Shown here in pieces: positions 7,815-17,086 of a DNA stretch of 36,300 nucleotides. The stretch lies in the NCBI GenBank assembly GCA_041302745.1, contig JBFYQP010000189.1, positions 1 through 36,300 on the forward strand, given 5' to 3'. Below the pieces are notes generated by a model that was given only the letters and a program-made list of their open reading frames with translations, was not told the origin of the DNA and did no database searches. The position numbers and the translations under genes are program-made. This DNA is from JAPLGD01 sp041302745. Its GTDB lineage: Bacteria; Bipolaricaulota; Bipolaricaulia; UBA7950; UBA9294. Each line of letters starts with the position of its first letter. Positions within the stretch are counted from its first letter, which is position 1.

Positions 7815-8963
7815 GTGAACGAGCGGAGCGCGGACACACGGAAAGGGAAGCCCCGGGTCGAGCGGAGCCCAGGCGCGAAGGGCGTCGACCAGGTGGGCGT
7901 GGATCGCTGCTCGGCGATTGCGTACGCCTACGCGCAGAGCACGTTCGGCGCACTGCGCGGGCGGACCGGGCTTCGGATCGAAGGCGACGAAGAGAGCTTC
8001 GCGAACGTCGTTCGAATCGGGGACGCGCGCGTCGCGGTGACGTCCGACGGGATCGGTACGAAGCTTGAGATTGCCGAACGCGTGGGGCGCTTCGACACCC
8101 TGGGATACGACCTCCTCGCCATGGTCCTCGACGACCTCGCGGCGATCGGCGCCGAGCCGGTCGCGGTGTCGAACATCATCGACGCGGACCGGCTCGACGA
8201 GGCGACGATCGACGCGATGATGTCGGGCCTCGCTCGCGCCGCGCGGGAGTGCGGCGTCGCCGTGACCGGAGGGGAGATCGCCGCCCTCGGGGGGCGCGTC
8301 GGAGGATGGGGCGACGGCCCCCACGTCAACTGGTGCGCGACCGCGATCGGCGTGATCCCCGGAGAGCGGCCGTTGCTCTGCGGCAAGGATCTCGAGGAAG
8401 AAGACGAGGTCGTCGCCCTTCGGAGCGCGGGCCTGCGCAGCAACGGATTCACGCTGGCGAGGAAGGTCCTCGAGCAGGCGTTCGGCGACGCGTGGCACGT
8501 CGCGCTCCACGAGGGAGCGTCGTGGGGCGATCTCCTTCTCACGCCTTCGCTGATCTATGCGCCGTCCGTCATGAGTGCGCTCGCCTCGGGCGTCCCGATC
8601 CGGGGCGTGGCGCACATCACGGGGGGCGGGATCCCCGGCAACCTCCCGCGGGCGCTCCGCGCCACGGGACTCGGCGCCAAGCTCGATGGTCTCTGGCCTC
8701 CGCACGAATGGGTGCTCCGCCTCGTCGAGCTCGGCGAGTTGTCGGCGCGCCAGGCGTACGGTGAGTGGAACATGGGAAACGGGATGCTCGCCGTCGTCCC
8801 GGCCGGACGTGGGGAGGATCTCGTTCGGGCGCTTGAGGCCCGCGGCAGAAAGGCGCGGGTCGCGGGGAGGATCGTCGCTCCGGGAGGCATCACGATCGAT
8901 GCCAACGCCTGGGGGCTTGGGACCGTTCGGTTCGCGGCGGACGGGGAGGACGGCGATGCCTGA
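7815..8963 (+). CDS. purM: Phosphoribosylformylglycinamidine cyclo-ligase (AIR synthetase)
   Basis: Closes the imidazole ring: FGAM + ATP to AIR. The GTG at 7815 follows GGGAGGA at seven bases. The 382 residues exceed the usual ~345, largely through a basic N-terminal tail of about 22 residues before GVDQVGVDRCSAI. Family signatures are SDGIGTKLEIAE, GYDLLAMVLDDLAAIGAEPVAVSN, VTGGEIAAL and HITGGGIPGNLPRAL. It is divergent: the common MCVNDIL is MVLDDLA and the GGETAEMPG motif is GGEIAALGG, closer to archaeal-type PurM. It is the first gene of the operon and overlaps purL by eight bases, suggesting coupled translation. PurL and PurM share the ATP-binding fold, but this protein is clearly the single-copy PurM type. 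Confidence 0.93.
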   Translation: MNERSADTRKGKPRVERSPGAKGVDQVGVDRCSAIAYAYAQSTFGALRGRTGLRIEGDEESFANVVRIGDARVAVTSDGIGTKLEIAERVGRFDTLGYDLLAMVLDDLAAIGAEPVAVSNIIDADRLDEATIDAMMSGLARAARECGVAVTGGEIAALGGRVGGWGDGPHVNWCATAIGVIPGERPLLCGKDLEEEDEVVALRSAGLRSNGFTLARKVLEQAFGDAWHVALHEGASWGDLLLTPSLIYAPSVMSALASGVPIRGVAHITGGGIPGNLPRALRATGLGAKLDGLWPPHEWVLRLVELGELSARQAYGEWNMGNGMLAVVPAGRGEDLVRALEARGRKARVAGRIVAPGGITIDANAWGLGTVRFAADGEDGDA

Positions 8964-11955
8964 GAGCTGGACGCACCTCCACGTGTCCTCCCGGCCCGAC
9001 CGCGGCGCCGACCCGATTGGGGAGCGAGTGCGCCGCCAGGCCGCCGATTTCCTCTCGATCGACACCGGACGAGTGGCGACATCGAAGGTCTACTCGGTCT
9101 CCCCCGCGCTTGACCCCGCACGGCTCGAACGGGCGCAGGCCGCGCTCGGAAACGAGGTCTCGTGCGTTGTAGGCGTCGGATCTCCGGCGTCCAAGGGGTT
9201 TCGATCGTTCATCTCGGTCGACAAGCGACCGGGCGTGACGGACGACGAGGGTCGGACGCTCCTGACCGTCCTGTGCGACGTATTCCCCGGAACGCCGGAG
9301 ATCGCCCGCGGTCGGGCGACGTCGCGCGACGTGTACTGGGTGGAGCGGACGCTCTCCCCGACGGAACTCGGGCGCATCGCCGAGGAACTCGTCGGGAACC
9401 CGCTCGTCCACGTCCTCCGATCGGGACCGGTCGACGCCTACGAGGATCCACGGCCCCGGGCGGCGGCCGTGACGCGGTCGGCGATCGAGGACATCGTCCT
9501 CCCGCGCGACGACGCCGGCCTCCTTCGGCTGTCGGAGACGCGGCTTCTCTCGCTCGATCGGGTCGAAATGGCGGCGGTGCGGGACTACTACGACCGCGAG
9601 GCGGTCCGGACGAGCCGCCGCAAGCGCGGTCTCCCTGCCGATCCGACGGACTGCGAGCTGGAGGTCATCGCCCAGACGTGGTCTGAGCACTGCAAGCACA
9701 AGGAGTTCAACGCGCTCGTGGACTTCGTCGACCGCGACCGCGGGACCACGGTGGAGATCGACTCTCTCTTCCGGACGTACATCGTCGCCGCGACGCGGGC
9801 GGTCGGCGAGACGCTCCGTGGGTGGGGACAGGAGTGGCTCTTGAGCGTGTTCGACGACAACGCCGGCGTCGTCCGCATCGACGACGACAGCGTCTTCGTC
9901 TGGAAGGTGGAGACCCACAACAGCCCGTCGGCCATCGATCCCTACGGGGGCGCGATCACGGGCATCCTCGGCTGCAACCGAGATCCGCTCGGGACGGGGC
10001 GAGGAGGTGGACGTCTGCTCTTCAACACCGACGTCCTCTGTTTCGCGCCGCCGACCTACGACCGCCCGCTCCTTCCCGGGCAATTGGCGCCCCGGCGGGT
10101 CTTCGCCGGCGTGCGCGCGGGGATCGAGGACGGAGGAAACAAGTCGGGGATTCCGACGGTGAACGGGGCGCTCGTGTTCGACGACCGTTTCGCAGGGAAG
10201 CCGCTCGTCTTCTGCGGGTCCGGCTCGATCGCCCCGGCGCGGGTGGGGAACGATCCGTGGTGGGAGAAGCGAATCGACCCCGGGGACCGGATCGTGGTCA
10301 TCGGGGGCCGCGTCGGCAAGGACGGAATCCACGGCGCGACGTTCTCGTCCGTTCACTTGGACGAAGAGTCACCCCGCTCGGCCGTTCAGATCGGGAGTCC
10401 GCTGACGCAGAAGCTCGCGAGCGACTTCCTCGAGGAGGCCGGCGCGCGGGGGTGGGTCAAGGCGGCCACCGACAATGGAGCCGGCGGGCTCTCGTCGTCC
10501 GTGGGCGAGCTCGCCCGCATCCCCGGCGGCGCGGAGGTCGACCTCGAGCGGGTCCCGCTCAAGTACGAGGGGATCCAGCCGTGGGAGATCTTCCTCTCCG
10601 AAGCGCAGGAGCGGATGACGCTCGTCGTCGACCCGGCCGTGGAGAGCGACCTCCTTGCGTTGGCGAGGGACCGCGGCGTCGAAGCCGTCGACATCGGGCG
10701 GTTCACCGCGGATGGAGTCCTGTGGGTGCGGCACGCGGGGCGCACGGCCGCGTACTTGGACCTCGACTTCCTCCATCACGGCACGCCGCGGAAGCGCCTC
10801 GCGGCGGAGTGGGCGGCTCCGGCAGTCGAAGCGGCGGCGATTCCCGACGTCGATCTCGAAGCGGCGCTCCAGGGCGTCCTCGGGGGATGGAACGTCTGCT
10901 CCCGCGAAGGCGTCATCCGGCAGTACGACCACGAGGTGAAGGGACGCACCGTGGTGAAGCCGCTCATGGGCCGCGGCCACGGTCCGCAGGACGCCGGCGT
11001 CCTGCGCCTGTCGTGGTCCGACTACCGTGGAATCGCCGTGGCGAACGGGATCGTTCCTCGGTACGGGGATCTCGATCCGTACGCCATGTGTGCGTGCGCG
11101 TTCGACGAGGCGGTGCGCGGAATCGTCGCGGTCGGCGGCCGACTGCCGGGACCGGACACCGCCGCGCCGCAGTTCTGGTCGGTGAACGACAACTTCTGCC
11201 TCCCGAACGTCGCCTACGACGCGCGCGCGAACCCGGAGGGCCGCCGCCGGCTCGGGGCGCTCGTCCGAATGTGCCAGGCCCTCTACGACATGGCCGTGGC
11301 CTACGCGGTGCCGCTCACGTCCGGCAAGGACAGCATGAAGAACGACTTCACCGCGGGGACGGCAACGATTTCGGTCCCGCCGACCGTCCTCTTCTCCGCG
11401 GCGGCGGGGATCCCCGACGTACGGAAGACCGTCACGAGCGGATTCCAGGCCGCGGGGGACGCGATCTACGCCGTCGGCGAGACCTTCGACGAGTTGGGGG
11501 GATCGGAGTTCTTCCGCTGGCTGGGACGGGCTGGAGGAAGGGTGCCGCAGGTGAGAGCGGAGCGGGCCCGCGAGCGGTACCGACGCGTCGGCGATGCGAT
11601 CTCCGCGGGCCTCGTGGCGTCGTGCCACGACCTCTCCGACGGGGGGCTTGCGGTCGCGCTCGTGGAGTCTGCGATCGGGGGCGGGCTCGGCTTCGACGTC
11701 GCACTCGACGACCTCGGGCGGTTCGACCGACCCTCGGTCTCGCTCTTCTCCGAGACGGCGTCGAGGTTCGTGGTGACGGTGCCGGAGGACAGGCGCCGTG
11801 CGTTCGAGGCGATCCTGGGTGGAGATGCGCGGCCGATCGGGCGTGTGACGGGCGAGGCGCACGTTCGGATCTCGATGGACGGCCGCCCCTGCGTCGACGC
11901 TCCGCTGGCGCGGTTTGAGACCGCGTGGCGGAGCGGCCTGGAGGGGTACGGATGA
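8956..11955 (+). CDS. purL: FGAM synthase, PurS-PurL fusion without glutaminase domain
   Basis: ATP-dependent conversion of FGAR to FGAM, using ammonia from PurQ. The ATG at 8956 (GGGGAGG just upstream) lies inside the end of purM; the frame extends further up but only antiparallel to purM coding. The 999 residues begin with two PurS-like halves: about 5-75 (HLHVSSRPDRGADPIGERVR) and 83-160 (FISVDKRPGVTDDEGRTLL). These would mimic a PurS dimer, as in the N-terminal domain of large PurL. The catalytic region follows, with TWSEHCKHKEF at 241-251, the WKVETHNSPSAIDPYGGAITG nucleotide/substrate region and SGKDSMKN. There is no C-terminal class I amidotransferase domain; that activity is PurQ, whose ATG overlaps this stop as ATGA. 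This is the PurSL arrangement, between the separate PurS/L/Q proteins and the 1300-residue fusion. Confidence 0.93.
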   Translation: MPESWTHLHVSSRPDRGADPIGERVRRQAADFLSIDTGRVATSKVYSVSPALDPARLERAQAALGNEVSCVVGVGSPASKGFRSFISVDKRPGVTDDEGRTLLTVLCDVFPGTPEIARGRATSRDVYWVERTLSPTELGRIAEELVGNPLVHVLRSGPVDAYEDPRPRAAAVTRSAIEDIVLPRDDAGLLRLSETRLLSLDRVEMAAVRDYYDREAVRTSRRKRGLPADPTDCELEVIAQTWSEHCKHKEFNALVDFVDRDRGTTVEIDSLFRTYIVAATRAVGETLRGWGQEWLLSVFDDNAGVVRIDDDSVFVWKVETHNSPSAIDPYGGAITGILGCNRDPLGTGRGGGRLLFNTDVLCFAPPTYDRPLLPGQLAPRRVFAGVRAGIEDGGNKSGIPTVNGALVFDDRFAGKPLVFCGSGSIAPARVGNDPWWEKRIDPGDRIVVIGGRVGKDGIHGATFSSVHLDEESPRSAVQIGSPLTQKLASDFLEEAGARGWVKAATDNGAGGLSSSVGELARIPGGAEVDLERVPLKYEGIQPWEIFLSEAQERMTLVVDPAVESDLLALARDRGVEAVDIGRFTADGVLWVRHAGRTAAYLDLDFLHHGTPRKRLAAEWAAPAVEAAAIPDVDLEAALQGVLGGWNVCSREGVIRQYDHEVKGRTVVKPLMGRGHGPQDAGVLRLSWSDYRGIAVANGIVPRYGDLDPYAMCACAFDEAVRGIVAVGGRLPGPDTAAPQFWSVNDNFCLPNVAYDARANPEGRRRLGALVRMCQALYDMAVAYAVPLTSGKDSMKNDFTAGTATISVPPTVLFSAAAGIPDVRKTVTSGFQAAGDAIYAVGETFDELGGSEFFRWLGRAGGRVPQVRAERARERYRRVGDAISAGLVASCHDLSDGGLAVALVESAIGGGLGFDVALDDLGRFDRPSVSLFSETASRFVVTVPEDRRRAFEAILGGDARPIGRVTGEAHVRISMDGRPCVDAPLARFETAWRSGLEGYG

Positions 11956-12773
11956 GGATCGTGCAGGCGCTGGTCATTGCAGGGTTTGGGATCAACTGCG
12001 AGGACGAGACGGCGGCCGCGTACCGCCTCGCCGGCGCAACCGCGCACACGGCGCACCTGGAGAGCGTCCTGCGAGGCGACGTCCGGCTCGACGCCTTCGA
12101 CATCGTCCACCTTCCCGGAGGTTTCTCCTTCGGCGACGACCTGGGCGCCGGCAGGGTCCTTGCGAACCGGATCCGAACGCGGACGCTCCCAGGGGGAGCG
12201 ACGATGGGCGACGGCCTGCGCGCCGTGGCGCGCCGAGGCGGGATGGTGATCGGGATCTGCAATGGGTTCCAGGCGCTCGTCGAGTTGGGTCTCGTCCCGA
12301 ACGTCGGCGGGGAGTGCGCCGCGGAGGCGGCCCTGATGCAGAATGCGTCCGGCAAGTACGAGGACCGATGGGTTCGGGTTCGCGCCGAGGCGAAGTGCCC
12401 GGCGCGCGTGTGGGCGGGGCTCGAAGACTGGGAGCTCCCCGTTCGGCACGGCCAGGGCCGAGTCGTGTTCCGCGACGAGCCGCTGCGCGACGAGGTCGCG
12501 CGGCTTCACCTGAACGGTCTGGCGTACTGCGACGGGGCCGGCCGGCCGACGCGCGTCTACCCGGCGAATCCGAACGGCGCGGAGCTCGCGTGTGCCGCCC
12601 TGTGCGACCCGAGCGGCAGAATCCTCGGCGTGATGCCGCACCCCGAGGCGTACCTGTCCCTCTTCAACCACTACGACTGGCCGCGCCTCCGGCGGGAGCG
12701 TCCGGAGCGAAGCGAGGAAGGGGCGGGGCTGATGCTGTTCCGGAACGTCGTGGAGGCGGTCCTGGCGGCCTAG
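11952..12773 (+). CDS. purQ: FGAM synthase glutaminase subunit
   Basis: Class I glutamine amidotransferase that feeds ammonia to PurSL. The ATG at 11952 overlaps the purL stop by four bases. In the 273-residue product the nucleophile is Cys103 in GICNGFQAL, and the His230/Glu232 pair lies in MPHPEAYL. GFGINCEDETAAAYRLAGA and HLPGGFSFGDDLGAGRVLAN are PurQ signatures. It is longer than B. subtilis PurQ (227 residues) and resembles the longer PurQ type that partners large PurL proteins. Its separate existence explains why PurSL lacks a glutaminase domain. A 42-base gap with AAGGAGGGG then leads to purH. Confidence 0.95.
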   Translation: MRIVQALVIAGFGINCEDETAAAYRLAGATAHTAHLESVLRGDVRLDAFDIVHLPGGFSFGDDLGAGRVLANRIRTRTLPGGATMGDGLRAVARRGGMVIGICNGFQALVELGLVPNVGGECAAEAALMQNASGKYEDRWVRVRAEAKCPARVWAGLEDWELPVRHGQGRVVFRDEPLRDEVARLHLNGLAYCDGAGRPTRVYPANPNGAELACAALCDPSGRILGVMPHPEAYLSLFNHYDWPRLRRERPERSEEGAGLMLFRNVVEAVLAA

Positions 12774-12815
12774 GCCGACCTGGGTTGCGGGCCGCCGGGT
12801 GTTCAAGGAGGGGTT

Positions 12816-14429
12816 GTGGACTGGAAGATCCGACGAGCGTTGGTGAGCGTCTCGGACAAGACCGGCGTGGCGGACCTCGCGAAGGCGCTTCGCCGATGGA
12901 GCTGCGAGATCATCTCAACCGGGGGCACCGGACAGGCCCTGCGCGAGGCCGGGATCCCGGTGGTCGACATCGCGTCGGTGACGGGGAACCCCGAGGCGTT
13001 CGGGGGGCGGATGAAGACGATCTCGTTCGCCATTGAGTCGGCGATCCTCTACGACCGCGAGCGCGACCGAGCCGAGGCGGAGCGTCTGGGGATCGGGCCC
13101 ATCGATCTGGTCGTCTGCAACCTTTACCCGTTCCGGAAGTCCCGCGACGAGAAGGCGGAACTCGACCTTCTGATCGAGCAGATCGACATCGGCGGACCGA
13201 CGATGATCCGGGCCGCGGCGAAGAACTACCGCTACGTCGCCGTCGTCTGCGACCCCGCGGACTACGGGGAGCTGATCGGGGAGCTGGAGACGCGCAAGGG
13301 GGCGCTGTCGCTCGAGACGCGGGCGCGGCTGATGCGGAAGGCGTTCAACCACACCGCGGACTACGACTCGATGATCGCCGAGGCGCTGGACGAGAGGTTC
13401 GGCGAGACGTCGCTTCGGTTGGCGTTCCACGGCGGGCGGAAGCTGCGCTACGGGGAGAACGCGCACCAGGGCGCGGCGGTCCTGCGCGAGCGGGGCGCCG
13501 CGGCGTCGCTCTACGACCTCGAGGTGCTCGGAGGGAAGGAGCTCTCGTACAACAACCTCGTGGACATCCACGCCGCGGCCGGCGCGGTGCGGGACCTTGC
13601 GGCTCCTGCGTGCGCCGTGGTCAAGCACACGAACCCGTGCGGCCTTTGCCAGGCGCCCTCGGCGCGCGTCGCGCTCGAGACGGCGTGGCGATCCGATCCG
13701 GTGTCTGCGTTCGGGTCGGTGATTGCGTTCAACGCGCGCGTCGACCGAACGGCGGTCGAGTTCCTGGCCCTCGATGCGGCGGACAAGTCGCAGCGGAAGT
13801 TCGTGGAAGTCGTTGTGGCTCCGGCCTTCGACGAGGCCGCGGTCGAGTACCTGAGGCGGAACGAGAACCTGCGGATCGTGCGTCTCGATGCACAAGGACT
13901 CCGGCGCCCCAAGGAGGTCAAGCTCCTCGGCGGCGCGGCCCTCGTCCAGGACGCGGACGGCGTCCTCCTTGAGAAACTCGAGGTTGTCTCGAAGGCGCGC
14001 CCGGACGGGGACCTCGGCGCAGGCGGCGCGCTTCGTCGGTTGATCGAGTTCGGGCTCGTGGCCGCGCGGCAGGTGAAGAGCAACGCGATCGTCATTGTGG
14101 CGGACACGGGCGGGGCGCTGCGCCTGCTCGGGATGGGGGCGGGACAGCCGAATCGCGTCGTGTCGACCCGGCTTGCCGTGGAGCGGGCGCGCGCGACCCT
14201 CGCGGGCGAGGGCCTCGACGAGAAGGGAGTCCGCGCCGCTCTCGGGCGCGCGGTGCTCGTCTCGGACGCGTTCTTCCCGTTCCCGGACAGCGTGGAGTGT
14301 GCGGCCGACGCCGGGGTGCGCACGTTCGTCGAGCCGGGTGGGTCGATCCGAGATCGCGACGTCGTGGCGTGCGTCGACGGCCGCGGGGTCTCGATGGTCT
14401 TCACGGGAATCCGGCACTTCCAGCACTAG
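12816..14429 (+). CDS. purH: Bifunctional AICAR formyltransferase / IMP cyclohydrolase
   Basis: Performs the last two steps to IMP: formyl transfer from 10-formyl-THF to AICAR, then ring closure. The GTG at 12816 follows AAGGAGGGG. The 537 residues comprise an N-terminal MGS-like cyclohydrolase domain (RALVSVSDKTGVADLAKAL, ISTGGTGQALREAGI, NLYPFRK, IDIGGPTMIRAAAKNY). The formyltransferase domain follows, with KLRYGENAHQGAAV (GENPHQ in most family members), the catalytic KHTNPCG, KSNAIVIV, GAGQPNRVVS, SDAFFPFPDSVE and the C-terminal TGIRHFQH. The length is slightly above the usual 510-530. It starts after the largest gap inside the operon (42 bases) and is separated from purC by nine bases. 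Confidence 0.97.
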   Translation: MDWKIRRALVSVSDKTGVADLAKALRRWSCEIISTGGTGQALREAGIPVVDIASVTGNPEAFGGRMKTISFAIESAILYDRERDRAEAERLGIGPIDLVVCNLYPFRKSRDEKAELDLLIEQIDIGGPTMIRAAAKNYRYVAVVCDPADYGELIGELETRKGALSLETRARLMRKAFNHTADYDSMIAEALDERFGETSLRLAFHGGRKLRYGENAHQGAAVLRERGAAASLYDLEVLGGKELSYNNLVDIHAAAGAVRDLAAPACAVVKHTNPCGLCQAPSARVALETAWRSDPVSAFGSVIAFNARVDRTAVEFLALDAADKSQRKFVEVVVAPAFDEAAVEYLRRNENLRIVRLDAQGLRRPKEVKLLGGAALVQDADGVLLEKLEVVSKARPDGDLGAGGALRRLIEFGLVAARQVKSNAIVIVADTGGALRLLGMGAGQPNRVVSTRLAVERARATLAGEGLDEKGVRAALGRAVLVSDAFFPFPDSVECAADAGVRTFVEPGGSIRDRDVVACVDGRGVSMVFTGIRHFQH

Positions 14430-14438
14430 GAGGACCCA

Positions 14439-15851
14439 ATGCAGACCGTGAGCCGCTTCTCGACGCCGCAGCTCGAGTGCGTCCATCGAGGCAAGGTGCG
14501 CGACAGCTTTCGCGTCGACGACGCCACGCGGCTGATCGTCGCCACGGACCGTCTCTCGGCGTTCGACCGCGTCCTCGATTGCTGTATTCCAGGCAAGGGC
14601 GCCGCACTGACGCGCCTGGCCTCGTTCTGGTTCGAGCGGACTCGCGATCGGGTTCCGAACCACTGGATCCGAACGGTCGGGGAGCGCGCGATGCTCGTTC
14701 GGGAGGCCCGGCCGCTCCTTGTGGAGATGGTGGTGCGCGCCTACCTGACCGGGTCGGCGTGGAGGGCGTACGCCGCGGGGGCGCGAAGCCTCTCCGGCGC
14801 GAAGCTCCCGGGAGGACAGACGAAGAACCAGCGGCTCGCGGGGCCGATTGTGACTCCGACGACGAAGGCGGCGAAGGACGAAGAGGTGACGCCGCAGGAG
14901 ATCGTCGAGCGCGGGATCGCCTCCCGCGACGTCTATCGCCGGCTCGAGGAGGCAAGCCTCGCGCTGTTCGACGACGGAGCCCGCTACCTGCGCGAGAAGG
15001 GGGTGCTGCTCGTCGACACGAAATACGAGTTTGGGCTCGTCGGCGACCAAGTTGTGCTGATCGACGAGATGCACACTCCGGACTCGTCCCGCTTCTGGCT
15101 TGCGGAGGAGTACGACCGCGACCCGGCGGGGGTCGAGGGGTGGGACAAGGAGATCGTCCGCGCGTGGCTCCTCGCGGAAGAGGCGAAGGGACGGCGCCCG
15201 ACGTCGCTGCCGGACGACGTGATCGGAGAGACGGCTCGCCGCTATCGGGAGATCTGCCGCCGCATTACCGGAGAGGCGCCGCCGACCGAGGAGGGTGAGA
15301 AGGACTTGGTTCGCGCCCTCGTCGACGCGGGCCTCGTGCGGGATGGCTTCGTGGCGATCGTGATGGGCTCGCCGGGAGATCGCGAGCACGCGGAGCGGAT
15401 TGCCGCCGAGCTGCGGCCGTACGGAGTGGCCGTGCTCATCCGCGTGGCGTCGGCGCATCGGACGCCCGACCGCGTCGCGGCGCTGGCGGCGGAGCTGGAG
15501 GAGGCGGGGGAGCCCGGGGTCGTCATCGCCGTGGCCGGGCTGTCGAACGGACTCGGCGGTGCGCTGGCGGCGAATCTGACGCTGCCGGTGATCAACTGTC
15601 CGCCGCTCAAGGACGTCGTCGACGCTCAGCTTCATCTGAACTCGTCGCTCTTCATGCCGCCCCGCGTGCCCGCGGTGACGGTCCTCGGTCCGGAGAACGC
15701 GGCGCACGCGGCGCTCCGCGCCTTGGCGCTGCCGCGGATCCGAGAGGAGCTCCGGCGCGGCATCGAAGCGAACCGGCGGCGAATCGACGAGGCGGACGCG
15801 GCGTGTCGCGCCGAGGGGCGCTCGGCGGGCGGCGAGGAGGCCGGATCGTGA
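14439..15851 (+). CDS. purC: PurC-PurE fusion: SAICAR synthetase + class II AIR carboxylase
   Basis: A 470-residue bifunctional protein. Residues 1 to about 290 are SAICAR synthetase: HRGKVRDSFRVDD, ATDRLSAFDRVL, the YLTGSAWRAY loop and VDTKYEFGL with IDEMHTPDSSRFW. Residues about 303-430 are a PurE domain: FVAIVMGSPGD, VASAHRTPDR, IAVAGLSNGLGGALAANL and PVINCPPL. The SNGLG and NCPPL motifs match class II PurE (metazoan PAICS, Treponema). Class I proteins instead have GAGGAAHLPGM and GVP. Class II enzymes carboxylate AIR directly with CO2, so no PurK is needed, and none is present. The order PurC-PurE is the same as in vertebrate PAICS. TAGGAGGACCCA gives a strong ribosome site, and its stop overlaps the purD start. 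Confidence 0.92.
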   Translation: MQTVSRFSTPQLECVHRGKVRDSFRVDDATRLIVATDRLSAFDRVLDCCIPGKGAALTRLASFWFERTRDRVPNHWIRTVGERAMLVREARPLLVEMVVRAYLTGSAWRAYAAGARSLSGAKLPGGQTKNQRLAGPIVTPTTKAAKDEEVTPQEIVERGIASRDVYRRLEEASLALFDDGARYLREKGVLLVDTKYEFGLVGDQVVLIDEMHTPDSSRFWLAEEYDRDPAGVEGWDKEIVRAWLLAEEAKGRRPTSLPDDVIGETARRYREICRRITGEAPPTEEGEKDLVRALVDAGLVRDGFVAIVMGSPGDREHAERIAAELRPYGVAVLIRVASAHRTPDRVAALAAELEEAGEPGVVIAVAGLSNGLGGALAANLTLPVINCPPLKDVVDAQLHLNSSLFMPPRVPAVTVLGPENAAHAALRALALPRIREELRRGIEANRRRIDEADAACRAEGRSAGGEEAGS

Positions 15852-17086
15852 ACGTCGGCGTGCTCGGCTCCGGAGGGCGGGAGCATGCGCTGGCCTGGAA
15901 GCTGGCGCAGAGCCCTGACGCGGAGGCTGTGTTCGTCCTCCCCGGCAACGGAGGGACGTCGCCCAACGTCGCGGTCTGTCCGACCGACCCGGAGGACGTC
16001 GCGGCAGCGTGCGAGCGACTGGATCTCGATCTCCTGGTCGTGGGCGGGGAGGAGGCGCTGGCGGCGGGCGTCGTCGATCGTCTCCAAGCGACGTCGACCC
16101 TGGCGTTCGGCCCGACGGCGGCGGCGGCTCGGCTGGAAAGCTCGAAGCTGTGGGCGAAGAGGTTCATGGAGCGGTACGGCATTCCGTGCGCCGAGCACGC
16201 GGAGGTTGGGTCGACGGGTGAGGCGTGGGCGGCGGCGAATCGGTGGGGCGGGCGCCTCGTCGTGAAGGCCGATGGGCTCGCGGCGGGCAAAGGGGTCGTC
16301 GTGTGCGAGTCCCCGGCCCGAGCGGGAGAGGCGTGGGAGGACGTGCGGCGATGCCGCCCGGCGGCCGAACCGGTGTTCGTCGAGGAAGTCCTCGAGGGAT
16401 GGGAGGTTTCGGTGCTCTGCGTGACGGACGGCCGCGCGTACGCCCTGCTTCCCTCAGCGCAGGACCACAAGGCCGCGTACGACGGAGACCGCGGGCCGAA
16501 CACCGGAGGGATGGGGGCGTTCGCTCCGGTCCCGGCGCTCGATTCCAGGAGCCTCGACGTCGTCCGGCGAACGATCCTCGAGCCGACCCTCGCCGGGCTG
16601 CGGTCGGAGGGGGTTGCGTACTGCGGGTTCCTCTACCTCGGCCTGATGGTGACGAACGAAGGGCCGAAGGTTCTGGAGTACAACGCGCGACTCGGCGACC
16701 CGGAGGCCGAGGTCATCCTGCCGCTCCTTCGCGGCGACCTCGTCGATGCGATGCGCGCGTGTTGTGAGGGGACGTGGAATGGGACGGGGCTTTCGGCGGC
16801 GGGCGGATTCGCCGTGGACGTCGTGCTCGCGTCGGGAGGGTACCCGGGCGCCTACGCGACGGGTCACGCAATCGTCGGGCTCGAAAGCGTCGATCCCGAG
16901 GTCCTTGTGTTCCACGGAGGGACCCGGCGCGCGGGCGAGCAACTCCTGACGAGCGGCGGGCGCGTGCTCCACGTGGTCGCCCGCGGCGGCGGCCTGGAGG
17001 AGGCCATCGACCGGGCGTACCGGAATGTCGATCGGATCAGCTTCGAGGGGATGCATGCGCGGCGGGATATCGGGCGGAGGCACTAG
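15848..17086 (+). CDS. purD: Phosphoribosylamine-glycine ligase (GAR synthetase)
   Basis: Joins glycine to phosphoribosylamine with ATP, the second step of the pathway. The GTG at 15848 overlaps the purCE stop (GTGA), and the product starts immediately with the N-terminal domain motif NVGVLGSGGREHALAWKLA. The 412 residues follow the ATP-grasp layout: SSKLWAKRFMERYGIP, VVKADGLAAGKGVVVCES (ATP lid), DHKAAYDGDRGPNTGGMGAF and LEYNARLGDPEAEVILPLL (metal ligands), and a small C-terminal domain with ASGGYPG. The length is close to the usual 420-430. No fusion to PurN or PurM is seen. It abuts purN directly, since the next ATG follows its stop. Confidence 0.96.
   Translation: MNVGVLGSGGREHALAWKLAQSPDAEAVFVLPGNGGTSPNVAVCPTDPEDVAAACERLDLDLLVVGGEEALAAGVVDRLQATSTLAFGPTAAAARLESSKLWAKRFMERYGIPCAEHAEVGSTGEAWAAANRWGGRLVVKADGLAAGKGVVVCESPARAGEAWEDVRRCRPAAEPVFVEEVLEGWEVSVLCVTDGRAYALLPSAQDHKAAYDGDRGPNTGGMGAFAPVPALDSRSLDVVRRTILEPTLAGLRSEGVAYCGFLYLGLMVTNEGPKVLEYNARLGDPEAEVILPLLRGDLVDAMRACCEGTWNGTGLSAAGGFAVDVVLASGGYPGAYATGHAIVGLESVDPEVLVFHGGTRRAGEQLLTSGGRVLHVVARGGGLEEAIDRAYRNVDRISFEGMHARRDIGRRH

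Noticed and set aside
12915..15707. A 930-codon minus-strand frame opposite purH and purCE
   Set aside because: Composition is that of an antisense shadow (Arg, His, Asp and Val rich) and the plus strand encodes well-matched enzymes.
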